Assembly: GCF_000421625.1 (NCBI RefSeq)
Contig: NZ_ATXJ01000004.1
Location: forward strand, 176,001-240,000
Direction of reading: 5' to 3'
Source of the DNA: Thermus islandicus DSM 21543
GTDB taxonomy: Bacteria; Deinococcota; Deinococci; Deinococcales; Thermaceae
Length of the DNA: 64,000 nucleotides
The position numbers and the translations under genes were made by a program. Positions 16,915 through 25,246 of this stretch are shown piece after piece. The notes under the pieces are model-generated. The model had not been told where the DNA came from, ran no database searches, and saw nothing but the letters and a program-made list of their open reading frames with translations. Within the stretch, counting starts at the first letter, position 1, and each line of letters opens with the position of its first letter.

Positions 16915-18093
16915 GTGGAACCGGAGCGCTCCCTCAAGCTTTCCATCTGGGAAGGAGCCCTTTCCATCCTCTTCCTCAACTGGAGCACCGGGGTGCTCCT
17001 CACGGGCTACGCCCTCGTCCTGGGGGCCTCCCCCGGGGCCTTGGCCGCTCTTGGGGGCCTTCCCTTCCTGGCCCAGCTCCTGGCCCCCCTGGCCCTCTTC
17101 CTGCGGGGAAGCCGCAAGGCCTTGGCGGCGCGCCTCAACCTCCTTGCCCGGGCCCTCTTCCTGCCCGCGGTCCTCGTCCCCTTCCTGCCCGAGGCCCTCC
17201 AGGTACCCAGCCTCCTCCTCTTCGCCGGCCTCTCCCAGCTCCTGGCGGCCCCCGTGGGGGTGCTCTGGCTTTCCTGGATGGCGGACCTCGTGCCTGAGGA
17301 GAAGCGCGGGCGCTATTTCGGCCTCCGCAACGCCCTTTTGGGCCTGGTGGGCACCCTGGGCAACCTCCTGGGCGGGGCGGTGGCGGACCGCCTTCCCCCG
17401 CCTCTGGGCTACCAGGCGGTCCTCCTCCTGGGGGTGGCCCTGGGCCTTCTCTCCGTGCGCCTCCTCTGGCTCCAGGCGGAGCCCCCGCCCCCCTCCTCCC
17501 CCCCTCCCCTCGAGGCCCTCCGCGCCGCCGGGCGGGACCGGACCTACCTCCGCTACCTGCTCTGGGTCTTCGCCTGGTACCTGGCGGTGATGGTGGGGGG
17601 GCCCTACGCGGTCCCCTACTTCGTCCAGGTGGGGGGGCTTTCCATGACCCAGGTGGGCCTTTGGACGGTTCTCTCCGCCGTCTCGGGCCTTCTCTTCGGC
17701 CCTCTGTGGGGCCGGATGGCGGACCGGGAGGGGCACGGGGCGGTCCTCTTCCGCACCGCCCTGGTGGCGGCCCTGATGCCCCTCTTGTGGCTTGCGGGCT
17801 CCCGGGGCTTCCCCTGGCCCATCTGGCTCGCCGCCCTGGCCGATGCCCTGGCCTGGAGCGGCCTGAACACCGCTCTGGCCAACGCCGCCCTGGCCCAGGC
17901 CCCCAAGGCCGCCCGGGGAGGCTACCTGGCCCTCTTTTGGCTGGCCCTGGGGCTTGGGGGGCTCGTGGGAAGCCTGGGGGCAGGCGGGCTTGCCCGGCTC
18001 AGCTCCGAGCCAAGCCCCTACCACCTGCCCATTCTGGCCTCCACGGTCTTAAGGCTCCTCACGGCCCTGATCCTTCGCCGCCTAGCCCCCTAG
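16915..18093 (+). CDS. Major facilitator superfamily transporter
   Basis: A 392-residue protein with about twelve hydrophobic helices. The loop MADLVPEEKRGRYFGLRNA after helix 4 is the MFS motif-A-like segment, repeated in the second half as GRMADREGHGAVLFR. The substrate cannot be told. The GTG start at 16915 follows GATAAT by 6 nt. Its last 12 nt overlap the end of the convergent glycosyltransferase gene. Confidence 0.8.
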   Translation: MEPERSLKLSIWEGALSILFLNWSTGVLLTGYALVLGASPGALAALGGLPFLAQLLAPLALFLRGSRKALAARLNLLARALFLPAVLVPFLPEALQVPSLLLFAGLSQLLAAPVGVLWLSWMADLVPEEKRGRYFGLRNALLGLVGTLGNLLGGAVADRLPPPLGYQAVLLLGVALGLLSVRLLWLQAEPPPPSSPPPLEALRAAGRDRTYLRYLLWVFAWYLAVMVGGPYAVPYFVQVGGLSMTQVGLWTVLSAVSGLLFGPLWGRMADREGHGAVLFRTALVAALMPLLWLAGSRGFPWPIWLAALADALAWSGLNTALANAALAQAPKAARGGYLALFWLALGLGGLVGSLGAGGLARLSSEPSPYHLPILASTVLRLLTALILRRLAP

Positions 18094-19485
18094 CCCCTTG
18101 CGGCGCATCTCCCCCCACTGGCCCCGTCGGCGCAGGACCTGGAAGGTGGCCAGGAAGCGCTCCAGGGCCAGGACCTGCCGGTAGCCCAGGACCTCGGCCA
18201 GGCTCAAGAAGAGGAGGGCCACCCGGTCCCAAAGCCTGGGGTAGCGCTTGAGGAGGAGGGTCTCCATGCCGATGGCCAGCTGGGAGAGGAGAACCCCGTA
18301 GCCCAGCGCCAGGAGCAGAAAGAGGAGGGCGAACTCTACGTTCAAGACGCCGAAAAGGAAAAAGATCGGCAACACCCCATATCCCAGCACCTCCACCACC
18401 GGGCCTAAGCCCTCAAAGAGGAAAAAGTAGGGCATGGCCAAGAGGCCTAGACGCCCATAGCGGGGGTTGAAAAGCATGGCCCGGTGCATCCATAGAACCT
18501 CCCAGAGACCCCGGTGCCAGCGGTTGCGCTGCCGCCTCAGGGTGGTCCAGTCCGAGGGCACCTCGGTGTAGCAGATGGGGTCGGGGGTGTAGAGGATGCG
18601 GTAGTCCCGCCCCTCCTCCCGGGCCCGGCGGTGCAGGCGGACCACGAGCTCCATGTCCTCCCCCACCGTGTCGGTGCGGTAGCCCCCTACCCGCAGGACC
18701 TCGGCCCGGCGGAAGAGGCCGAAGGCCCCGGAGATGATGAGCAGGGCGTCCATGGCGCTCCAGCCCGCCCGGCCCATGAAGAAGGCCCGGGCGTACTCAA
18801 TAATCTGCATTTTTTCAAGAAATCCAGGGGGAAGGTGGAGCTCCTCCACGATCCCTTCGCGCACCCTGGCCCCGTTCAGGGGGCGGATGGTGCCCCCCAC
18901 CGCCAGGACCCTCTCGTCCTCCAGGAAGAGGCGGCTCGCCCGGAGAAGGGCCTGGGGGTCTAGGAGGCTGTCAGCGTCCACGGCGCAGAAGAGGGGGTAG
19001 CGGGCAAAGTTGAGTCCGGCGTTCAGGGCGTCCGCCTTGCCCCCGTTCTCCTTGTCCACCACCAGCAGGTTGGGGTAGAGAAGGGAGCGGTAGACACCGC
19101 GGATGGGCTTGGTAGGAAGGACCCTGCGGAAGACCCAGTCCACGCGGACCAGCCTGAAGGCCTCCTGCAGCACCTCGAGGGTCCGGTCCTTGGGCCCATC
19201 CGCCACCACGATCACCTCAAACTGGGGGTAGTGGAGGGCCAGGAAGGAGCGCACCGAGGCGGCGATGGTCTTCTCCTCGTTGTAAGTGGGGACCAGGATG
19301 GAGACGGGAAGGTAAGCCTCCCGCTCCAGAAGGTCCTTCAGGGAAAGCTCGGAAAGCTCCCTGGCGTAGCGGGCCACCATCTGGAGGCCAAAGAGGGCGA
19401 AGGCCGCGTAGAGGAGGTTCAAAAAGGCAAAGTAGTAGAGGACGAAGACCTGGTAGGCGTAGAGGATCAGGGCTACGACCTCCAT
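18082..19485 (-). CDS. Membrane glycosyltransferase, GT2 family (processive type)
   Basis: A 467-residue inner-membrane enzyme. One N-terminal helix is followed by a GT-A domain: VSILVPTYNEEKTI, IVVADGPKDRT (first Asp), CAVDADSLLD (DxD), VGEDMELVVRLH (catalytic ED) and RRQRNRWHRGL (QxxRW). Three or four C-terminal helices follow. The whole set is that of cellulose, hyaluronan and poly-N-acetylglucosamine synthases, so it probably makes and exports a polysaccharide. The start overlaps the HEAT-repeat gene by 13 nt, at the end of a four-gene operon with sensor and receiver genes. Confidence 0.88.
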   Translation of the reverse strand: MEVVALILYAYQVFVLYYFAFLNLLYAAFALFGLQMVARYARELSELSLKDLLEREAYLPVSILVPTYNEEKTIAASVRSFLALHYPQFEVIVVADGPKDRTLEVLQEAFRLVRVDWVFRRVLPTKPIRGVYRSLLYPNLLVVDKENGGKADALNAGLNFARYPLFCAVDADSLLDPQALLRASRLFLEDERVLAVGGTIRPLNGARVREGIVEELHLPPGFLEKMQIIEYARAFFMGRAGWSAMDALLIISGAFGLFRRAEVLRVGGYRTDTVGEDMELVVRLHRRAREEGRDYRILYTPDPICYTEVPSDWTTLRRQRNRWHRGLWEVLWMHRAMLFNPRYGRLGLLAMPYFFLFEGLGPVVEVLGYGVLPIFFLFGVLNVEFALLFLLLALGYGVLLSQLAIGMETLLLKRYPRLWDRVALLFLSLAEVLGYRQVLALERFLATFQVLRRRGQWGEMRRKGLGG

Positions 19486-20621
19486 ACCCCCTCCCGGAGC
19501 ACCTGGGCCGCCATGGCCCGGCCGTAGGGGTCGGGGTGCCTCCCCGCCGCTTCCCGTAAGGCCTGGGCATCCAAGGCGGCCAGAGCCTCCGCCGCCGCCC
19601 GGCGCACGTAAAAGGAGGGGTCCTTGAGGGCCTCCCACAGGGCCCTGCGGGCGAGGCCAGGAGGGAGAAGGGGGAAGAGGCGGGCCGCCTGCACCCGCAA
19701 AAACTCTTCCCCCTGGCGCAAGAGGGAGAGGACCACCCCCTCGCGGCCGGAAGGCGGGTAGCCCAGGCGGGCGAGGGCCCGGAGCGCGGCCGCTTGAACC
19801 TCGGGGTCTTCCGCCTCCAGGAAGGGGAGCACCTTCTCGGCCAGGGCGTGGAGGCGGAGGCGGCCCAGGGCCTCGAGGGCCGCCCAGACCGCCTCCTTGT
19901 CCCCCTTCTCCAAAAAGAGGGCCGCCACCGGCGGGGCCCGGTCCTCCAGGAGGAGGAGGGCCTCCAGCAGCGCCCCCCGGGAAAGACCCGAGGCGAGGAG
20001 GGCCTGGCCCAGGCGCAAGACCCCCTCGCCCTGGGCCACCCGGGCCCCGGCCCGGGCCGCCGCCAGGCGGAGCACGGGGTCCTGCTGGCCCAGGTAGGGC
20101 AGGATGACCTCCAGGGTCTCCGGCAGGCGGGCGAGGCCCAGGGCCTCCAGGGCCTGAAGGCGCTCGGGCCTCGAGGTGAAGCGGCTTCGCAGCCAGTGGG
20201 CCCAAGGGGGGCGGGCCCTGCGGATCCAGACCGCCACCTTTTCCCCCATCTCCCCCTTAAGCATCTCCCGCAGGCGGAGCAGGGCCCAAAGGGCGGGCTC
20301 CGGCCAGGGGGGAGGCGGAGGGGGCTTGTCGGCGAAGAGGGCCTCGGTGAAGATCCCGAGCCAGCGGGCGAAGGCCTCCTTGTCCCGGGCCTCCTTGAGG
20401 GCGGTGTAGGCGTGGTAGAGGAGGATGTACGCCCCCAGCACCAGGAGGATCAGGCCGGTGAGGCCTAGGGCCTGGAAGAGGGCCGCCTGGACCCGGGAAA
20501 ACTCCGCCCTTTGGAAGAGCCGGGCGGAAAAGGCCAGCACCAGGGCCCCGAGGGCGTAGGCCTCCAGGGCCACCACCAGGAGGACCATGAAGGCGTAAAG
20601 CCGCTCACCGCGCCGCCACAT
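19473..20621 (-). CDS. Membrane-anchored HEAT-repeat protein
   Basis: A 382-residue protein. Two membrane helices (about residues 8-32 and 50-70) come first, then a proline-rich linker, then from about 140 to the end repeated helix pairs of HEAT/PBS type (DPVLRLAAARAGARVA, DPEVQAAALRALARLGY, DPSFYVRRAAAEALAALD). HEAT repeats bind other proteins. Position between a receiver and a glycosyltransferase, with overlaps of 17 and 13 nt, suggests it links signalling to polysaccharide synthesis; that is inference. Confidence 0.75.
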   Translation of the reverse strand: MWRRGERLYAFMVLLVVALEAYALGALVLAFSARLFQRAEFSRVQAALFQALGLTGLILLVLGAYILLYHAYTALKEARDKEAFARWLGIFTEALFADKPPPPPPWPEPALWALLRLREMLKGEMGEKVAVWIRRARPPWAHWLRSRFTSRPERLQALEALGLARLPETLEVILPYLGQQDPVLRLAAARAGARVAQGEGVLRLGQALLASGLSRGALLEALLLLEDRAPPVAALFLEKGDKEAVWAALEALGRLRLHALAEKVLPFLEAEDPEVQAAALRALARLGYPPSGREGVVLSLLRQGEEFLRVQAARLFPLLPPGLARRALWEALKDPSFYVRRAAAEALAALDAQALREAAGRHPDPYGRAMAAQVLREGVWRS

Positions 20622-20967
20622 ACCGCTCCAGGCGGAGGAGGAGCTCCATGGGGCTAAAGGGCTTGGTGAGGTAGTCCTGGGCCCCGAGCCTTAAGGCCTC
20701 CAGGACGTGGTGCTCCTGCTTGAGCCCCGAAAGGACGAGGACCGGCGTGTCCCGCCCGAGTTCCTGGCGGAGGTGGCGTAGGAGGTCCAGGCCGAAGCCC
20801 CCGGGCAGGTTCAGGTCCAGGACCACCGCATCCCAAGGCTCCGCAAGGGCCTTCCTGCCCAAGGGAAAGTCCTGCACCAAGAATACCTGATGACCTGCCC
20901 GCTTGAGGGTCAGCTCCAGCACCCGGGCCACAGTGGGGTCGTCCTCCACCACCAGGATCCGGGCCAT
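20605..20967 (-). CDS. Single-domain response regulator
   Basis: A 120-residue receiver without output domain. ILVVEDDPTVARVLE holds the acidic pocket, VVLDLNLPGGFGLDLL the phospho-accepting Asp, LVLSGLKQEH the Ser/Thr switch and LTKPFSPMELLLR the Lys. It should act by protein contact, as CheY-type receivers do. ATG at 20967 lies 4 nt after the sensor kinase stop and also 6 nt after a TACAAT box inside the end of that gene, so it may be both cotranscribed and separately expressed as a leaderless mRNA. Confidence 0.9.
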   Translation of the reverse strand: MARILVVEDDPTVARVLELTLKRAGHQVFLVQDFPLGRKALAEPWDAVVLDLNLPGGFGLDLLRHLRQELGRDTPVLVLSGLKQEHHVLEALRLGAQDYLTKPFSPMELLLRLERYVAAR

Positions 20968-20971
20968 GGGG

Positions 20972-23134
20972 CTATTGTATCCGGGCAAGCAGGGCGCGCA
21001 CCTCGGGGTCGGGGTTTAGGCGGAGTTCCTCCAGGAGGAGCCCCTTCGCCTCCTCCTTCCTTCCCTCCTCCAGGAGGGCCTTGGCCAGGGTGAAGCGGGC
21101 AAGAGGGTAGTCGGGCCTCACCGCCAGGACCTGGCGGGCAAGAAGCTCCGCCTCCTTGGCCCGGCCCAGGGCGAGGAGCACCTCGGCCAGGCCCCAGCGG
21201 GCGTCCAGGTTCCCGGGGTCTTGGGCCAGGACCCGGCGGTAGACCTCCTCTGCCTCCCCGTAGCGCCTTAGGTGATAGAGGAGCCTGCCGTAGCGCACGC
21301 GGATGTCGGGGCTATCCAGGAGGGCGAGGGCCCTTTCGTAGAGGGGCTTGGCCTCCAGGTAGCGGCCCTGGAGGTAAAGGGCAAAGGCGAGCTCCCCAAG
21401 GGCCTCGGCATCGTCGGGAAAGGCGGCCACGGCCCGCCTGAGGTGGGCCTCCGCCCCCTTGGGGTCCTGGGGCAGGCGGCGCTTGCCCTCGTAGAAGCTC
21501 TTCCTTTCCCGGAAGGGGACGGGGTCGGAGGGGAAGCCCTCGAGGCCCACCTCGTCCAGGGCGAAGGCCCGCACCTCGGCGAGACGGTCGGCCTGGGGGC
21601 GGTAGGTGAAGGAGCCCTCTACCGTCTTGGCGGAGAGGACCACCCGCCCCCCGCTTCGCACCTCCACCCGGAAGCCGCGCGCCCCCTGCGGGCCCACCAG
21701 GCGGAAGACCACCTCGCCCGCCTCTCCCGGGGCCGGGCGGACCAAAGGAGGGGGAAGGAGCTTCCGCCTCTCCTGCGTGCCCAAAACCGCCCCCTCCCCG
21801 GCGGGAAGCCGCTCCTTCCCCAAGGCTACCTGACCCTGGTAGAGGGAAAGCCGCGCGCCCCCCTCCCGTGAAAGGCGGAGGTGGGTGCCCAGGGGCCGCA
21901 CCCCTCCTTCGGGGGTGGAGAGGAAAAGGGGCACGGGGGCCTTCCGCACCGCCTCCACCCCGCCCCCTTCCAGGGTGATCCGCACCCGCTCTCCCCCACC
22001 CCAGAGGCTCCGCCAGCGCCTCGCCTCCCCCCGGGCGTCCGGGCTGAAGGCGAGCTCCAAGCCCTCTAGCCGCACCACCTCCCCGGCGGGCACCTCCCCG
22101 AAGGCCCTGCCCCCCAAGGGGGCGGGAAAGAGGGGAAGCCGGGTGAGGGCCAAGAGGAGAAGGAGAAGGAGCAACAGCCTTCCCACGGGGGGCCGCTCCC
22201 CGGGCCTCGGCCGGGGCAGGAGGAGGAGGAAGGTGCTCCCCCGGCCCAGGCGGCTTTTCAGGCGCACCTCCCCCCCGTGGGCCTCGAGGACCCGCTTCAC
22301 CAGGGCAAGCCCAAGCCCACTCCCCTCCACCCCTCCCCGGGTGGAGGCCCGGTAGAAGGGCTCAAAGACCTTGGCCTGTTCCTCCTTGGGGATCCCGGGC
22401 CCCGTGTCCGAGAAGGCGAGAACGTACCGGTCCGTCCCGAGGAGGAGCCTCACCGAAACCCTTCCCCCCTCGGGGGTGTATTTAACGGCGTTGTTTAAGA
22501 CGTTCAGGACCGCCTGGTAGAGCCAGTCCGGGTCCCCGTAGACCCAGGCCTCCCCCTTGGGCAGGGTGAGGCGGAGGGCTATGCGCTTCCTCCGGGCCAA
22601 GGGCCGCACCTCCTCCGCCGCCTGGCGGAGGAGGGCCTTCAGGTCCACCCGCTCCGCCTTCAGCCGGACACCCTGGCCAAGCCTCAGGTAGTCCTGAGCC
22701 TTGTCCAGAAGCTCCCGGATGCGCCGGGCACTCCTTTCGGCGATGTCCAAAAGCTCCCTGGCCTCCTGGGGCAGGTCCTCCGTTTCCAGAAGCTCCAGGG
22801 CCCCGAGGATGCTCATGAGGGGGTTTTTGATCTCGTGGAGGAGGAGGCGCAAAAGCCGCGCCCCCTCGTCCTGGGCCTTGAGCAGGGCGAGCTCCCGCTC
22901 CTTGAGGGCCAGGAGCTCCCCGAAGGCCCGAAGGAGGAGGCGGAGGGCCTCCTGGGTCTCCTTGGCCGGGGGTCTCGGGCTCTCCCAGTAGAGGGCAAGC
23001 TCCCCCTCCTCCAAAAGCTTTTCCCCCTTAAGGGGGCCCTCGGGGAGCACCCTTCCCCGGAAGACCACCCGCACCGGGTAGCGCCTCAGGAGCTCCGCGA
23101 GGAAGGCGAGGTCTTTGGGGAGGTGCTGGACCAC
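20972..23134 (-). CDS. Histidine kinase fused to a FecR-like and TPR region
   Basis: A 720-residue protein of unusual order. Residues 1-95: no recognised domain. HisKA with H100 in LLLHEIKNPLMSIL. ATPase domain with N-box VLNNAVKYT (211-220), DTGPGIP (243-249) and GSGLGLALVKRVL (271-283). A hydrophobic run RLLLLLLLLLALTRLPLF at 319-336. FecR-like beta region 341-540 (STPEGGVRPLGTHLRLS, SLYQGQVALG), then TPR helices 555-715. The kinase is thus N-terminal and probably cytoplasmic while the C-terminal 380 residues would be outside. The hydrophobic run resembles a signal peptide, and GTG at codon 317 (22184-22186) could start a separate exported protein. GTG start chosen as the furthest plausible one. 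Confidence 0.8.
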   Translation of the reverse strand: MVQHLPKDLAFLAELLRRYPVRVVFRGRVLPEGPLKGEKLLEEGELALYWESPRPPAKETQEALRLLLRAFGELLALKERELALLKAQDEGARLLRLLLHEIKNPLMSILGALELLETEDLPQEARELLDIAERSARRIRELLDKAQDYLRLGQGVRLKAERVDLKALLRQAAEEVRPLARRKRIALRLTLPKGEAWVYGDPDWLYQAVLNVLNNAVKYTPEGGRVSVRLLLGTDRYVLAFSDTGPGIPKEEQAKVFEPFYRASTRGGVEGSGLGLALVKRVLEAHGGEVRLKSRLGRGSTFLLLLPRPRPGERPPVGRLLLLLLLLLALTRLPLFPAPLGGRAFGEVPAGEVVRLEGLELAFSPDARGEARRWRSLWGGGERVRITLEGGGVEAVRKAPVPLFLSTPEGGVRPLGTHLRLSREGGARLSLYQGQVALGKERLPAGEGAVLGTQERRKLLPPPLVRPAPGEAGEVVFRLVGPQGARGFRVEVRSGGRVVLSAKTVEGSFTYRPQADRLAEVRAFALDEVGLEGFPSDPVPFRERKSFYEGKRRLPQDPKGAEAHLRRAVAAFPDDAEALGELAFALYLQGRYLEAKPLYERALALLDSPDIRVRYGRLLYHLRRYGEAEEVYRRVLAQDPGNLDARWGLAEVLLALGRAKEAELLARQVLAVRPDYPLARFTLAKALLEEGRKEEAKGLLLEELRLNPDPEVRALLARIQ

Positions 23135-23175
23135 GGCTAAAGGCTAAGGCCTGCCCGTGAAAACCCTGTGAACGC

Positions 23176-23493
23176 CTAGGGCTTGGGCGCCATCACCACC
23201 AGGAGGAGGGCGGGGCTTGCCGACTCGTTGCGCACCCCGTGGGGCGCCTGAGCCGGTGCGAAGGCGGCCATGCCCGGGGCCAGAAGGGCCTCCTCCTCCC
23301 CCACCCGCACCACCACCTCTCCCTCGAGGACCACGTAGACCTTGTCCGAACCCTCGTGGGCGTGCACCCTCTGGGCCTGCCCAGGGAGGAGGGCGTAGAG
23401 GTCCAGGAACATGTGCTCCGAATCAAAGACGGGAATCTTCAAAAGCCTCTCCTCGGAGAACCGGGCAAGCTTCTTCAGATCGCGGATTTCCAT
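23176..23493 (-). CDS. Cupin-domain protein
   Basis: A 105-residue single cupin barrel: VHAHEGSDKVYVVLEGEVVVRVG is cupin motif 1 with its His and Glu metal ligands, and APAQAPHGVRNES holds the motif 2 His. The function cannot be told from the barrel alone; small cupins may be isomerases, dioxygenases or binding proteins. The ATG lies 6 nt after TACACT (leaderless). Its promoter overlaps the divergent tRNA-Pro promoter. Confidence 0.75.
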   Translation of the reverse strand: MEIRDLKKLARFSEERLLKIPVFDSEHMFLDLYALLPGQAQRVHAHEGSDKVYVVLEGEVVVRVGEEEALLAPGMAAFAPAQAPHGVRNESASPALLLVVMAPKP

Positions 23494-23499
23494 GGCCCA

Positions 23500-23535
23500 A
23501 GTGTACTTGACGGAAGGGCGGCCAAGGGCTAGACT
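23500..23535. promoter_or_regulatory. Overlapping divergent promoters: cupin gene and tRNA-Pro
   Basis: For tRNA-Pro, TTGACG (23507-23512), an exact 17-nt spacer and TAGACT (23530-23535). For the cupin gene, minus-strand TACACT (23500-23505) ends 6 nt before its ATG. Strong tRNA transcription should compete with the cupin promoter. Confidence 0.7.
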
Positions 23536-23548
23536 AACCTTTGCGCGC

Positions 23549-23625
23549 CGGGGAGTAGCGCAGCCTGGTAGCGCACACGCTTGGGGTGCGTGTGGTCGTC
23601 GGTTCAAATCCGGCCTCCCCGACCA
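23549..23625 (+). tRNA. tRNA-Pro (GGG anticodon)
   Basis: A 77-nt tRNA with encoded CCA. Acceptor CGGGGAG pairs with CTCCCCG, starting with C1 as in bacterial tRNA-Pro. The anticodon stem CACGC/GCGTG holds the loop TTGGGGT (anticodon GGG). Confidence 0.95.
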
Positions 23626-23632
23626 AAGCAAG

Positions 23633-23663
23633 GCCCCGCCACAACGCGGGGCTCTTTCCTTTT
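23633..23663. terminator. Bidirectional terminator between tRNA-Pro and the CBB operon
   Basis: GCCCCGC (23633-23639), loop CACAAC, GCGGGGC (23646-23652), followed by TCTTTCCTTTTCC. On the minus strand the same hairpin lies just past the fba stop, so it can end both transcripts. Confidence 0.8.
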
Positions 23664-23665
23664 CC

Positions 23666-24589
23666 CTAAGCCCGGCCCACCGTACCCATGAGGGCAAACT
23701 TCTCGCGGATCACCTGCTTCAGGTAGTCCCGCCCCTTGCCCAGGATCTTGCGGGGGTCGTACTCCTTGGGGTTTTGCGTCACCACCTCCCGTATCCCCAG
23801 GGTCATGGCCAGGCGCAAATCCGTGTCTATGTTGATCTTAGCGATGCCGTTGGGGATGGCCCTTTGGATGTCCTCGTCGTGGATGCCGGTGGCCTCCTTG
23901 AGCTCGGCTCCCGTGGCGAGAAGCCTCTCCTTAAGCCACGTGGGCACCCCGCTCGCCCCGTGGAGGACCAAGGGGATGGAAACCCGTTTGGCGATCTCCT
24001 CCAGGCGCTTGTGGTCTATGTAGGGCCTTCCCCTCCCCTTGTAGGCCCCGTGGCTGGTGCCGATGGCGATGGCCAGGTAATCTATCCCCGTCTCCGCCAC
24101 GAAGCGCTCGGCCTCCCCGGGGTCGGTGAGGAAGGCCTCGGCCTCGGAGACCTGGACGTTGTCCTCAATCCCCTGGAGACGCCCCAGTTCTGCCTCCACG
24201 CTCACCCCCACGGCGTGGGCCGCCTCCACCACCCTTTGGGTCTCCCGCACGTTCTCCTCAAAGGGATGGTGGCTGGCGTCTATCATCACGCTGGTAAAGC
24301 CCGCCCTGAGGGCCTGCATGACCATCGGGAAGTCCGCCCCGTGGTCCAGGTGGAGGACCACGGGCACGCGCACCCGGCCCGCCATGTCCTTCACCAGGTT
24401 GGCCAGGGTCTCCATGCCGGCGTACTTGCGGGCCCCGTCGGAAACCTGGATGAACACCGGGGCCCTAAGCTCCTCGGCCACCTCGAGGATGGCCTGGGTG
24501 ATCTCCAGGTTGTTGGTGTTGAAGCTGGGCACAGCGTAGCCTTCCCGCCTCGCCTTGTCCAAGACCTCCTTACCTGTCACCAAGGGCAT
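23666..24589 (-). CDS. fba: Class II fructose-1,6-bisphosphate aldolase
   Basis: A 307-residue zinc aldolase. VVLHLDHGADFPMVMQAL carries the catalytic Asp and first zinc His; IGTSHGAYKG and LVLHGASGVP carry the other two zinc His; INIDTDLRLAMT binds phosphate. It condenses dihydroxyacetone phosphate with glyceraldehyde 3-phosphate, and in the Calvin cycle probably also with erythrose 4-phosphate to give sedoheptulose bisphosphate. Last gene of the glpX operon; it overlaps rpe by 20 nt. It may double as the glycolytic aldolase of the cell. Confidence 0.93.
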   Translation of the reverse strand: MPLVTGKEVLDKARREGYAVPSFNTNNLEITQAILEVAEELRAPVFIQVSDGARKYAGMETLANLVKDMAGRVRVPVVLHLDHGADFPMVMQALRAGFTSVMIDASHHPFEENVRETQRVVEAAHAVGVSVEAELGRLQGIEDNVQVSEAEAFLTDPGEAERFVAETGIDYLAIAIGTSHGAYKGRGRPYIDHKRLEEIAKRVSIPLVLHGASGVPTWLKERLLATGAELKEATGIHDEDIQRAIPNGIAKINIDTDLRLAMTLGIREVVTQNPKEYDPRKILGKGRDYLKQVIREKFALMGTVGRA

Positions 24590-25238
24590 AGATGGCCTCC
24601 TTCAGCGCTTTTAAGTTCTCTGCCACCGGGCGGCCGTTAAAAAGGGCGCTTCCCGCCACGGCCACGTCGGCCCCTGCCCGGTAAACCTCGGCCACGGTCT
24701 GCCGGTTCACGCCCCCGTCCACCTCAATCAGGCAGCCTGGGTTCAGGCGGTCCCGCATCTCCTTGAGGCGCTTGAGCCTGGCCGTGGCGGTGGGGATGTA
24801 CCGCTGGCCGCCAAACCCCGGGTTCACGCTCATGAGGAGGGCGAGGTCCAGCTCGGGAAGGAGGGGCTCAAAGGCCTCTAGGGGGGTCCCAGGGTTCACG
24901 GCGAGCCCCGCCTTTTTCCCCAGCTCCTTCACCCGCTCCACCGCCCGGTGCGGGTGGTAGGTGGCCTCAAAGTGCACGGTGATGTGGTCCGCCCCGGCTT
25001 GGGCGAAGTCCTCGAGGTAGCGCTCCGGCTGCACGATCATGAGGTGAACGTCCAAAGGAAGGTCCGTGACCCGCCGCACCGCCTCCACGAGGAGAGGCCC
25101 GAAGGTGAGGTTGGGGACGAACAAGCCATCCATCACGTCCAGGTGGATCCAGTCCACCCCCGCCGCCTCCGCCTCCGCTATGGCCTCCTTCAGCCTCGTC
25201 AGGTCCGCCGTGAGAATGGAGGGCGCGAACTTTAGCAT
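24570..25238 (-). CDS. rpe: Ribulose-phosphate 3-epimerase
   Basis: A 222-residue TIM-barrel enzyme that interconverts xylulose 5-phosphate and ribulose 5-phosphate. APSILTADL, WIHLDVMDGLFVPNLTFGP (metal His and Asp), DVHLMIVQPE, LMSVNPGFGGQ and IEVDGGVN are all present, giving the complete metal site and phosphate loop. It lies 8 nt after prk with a GGGGGAAGG Shine-Dalgarno region and overlaps fba. In this operon it supplies ribulose 5-phosphate to the kinase next door. Confidence 0.96.
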   Translation of the reverse strand: MLKFAPSILTADLTRLKEAIAEAEAAGVDWIHLDVMDGLFVPNLTFGPLLVEAVRRVTDLPLDVHLMIVQPERYLEDFAQAGADHITVHFEATYHPHRAVERVKELGKKAGLAVNPGTPLEAFEPLLPELDLALLMSVNPGFGGQRYIPTATARLKRLKEMRDRLNPGCLIEVDGGVNRQTVAEVYRAGADVAVAGSALFNGRPVAENLKALKEAIYALGDR

Positions 25239-25246
25239 CCTTCCCC

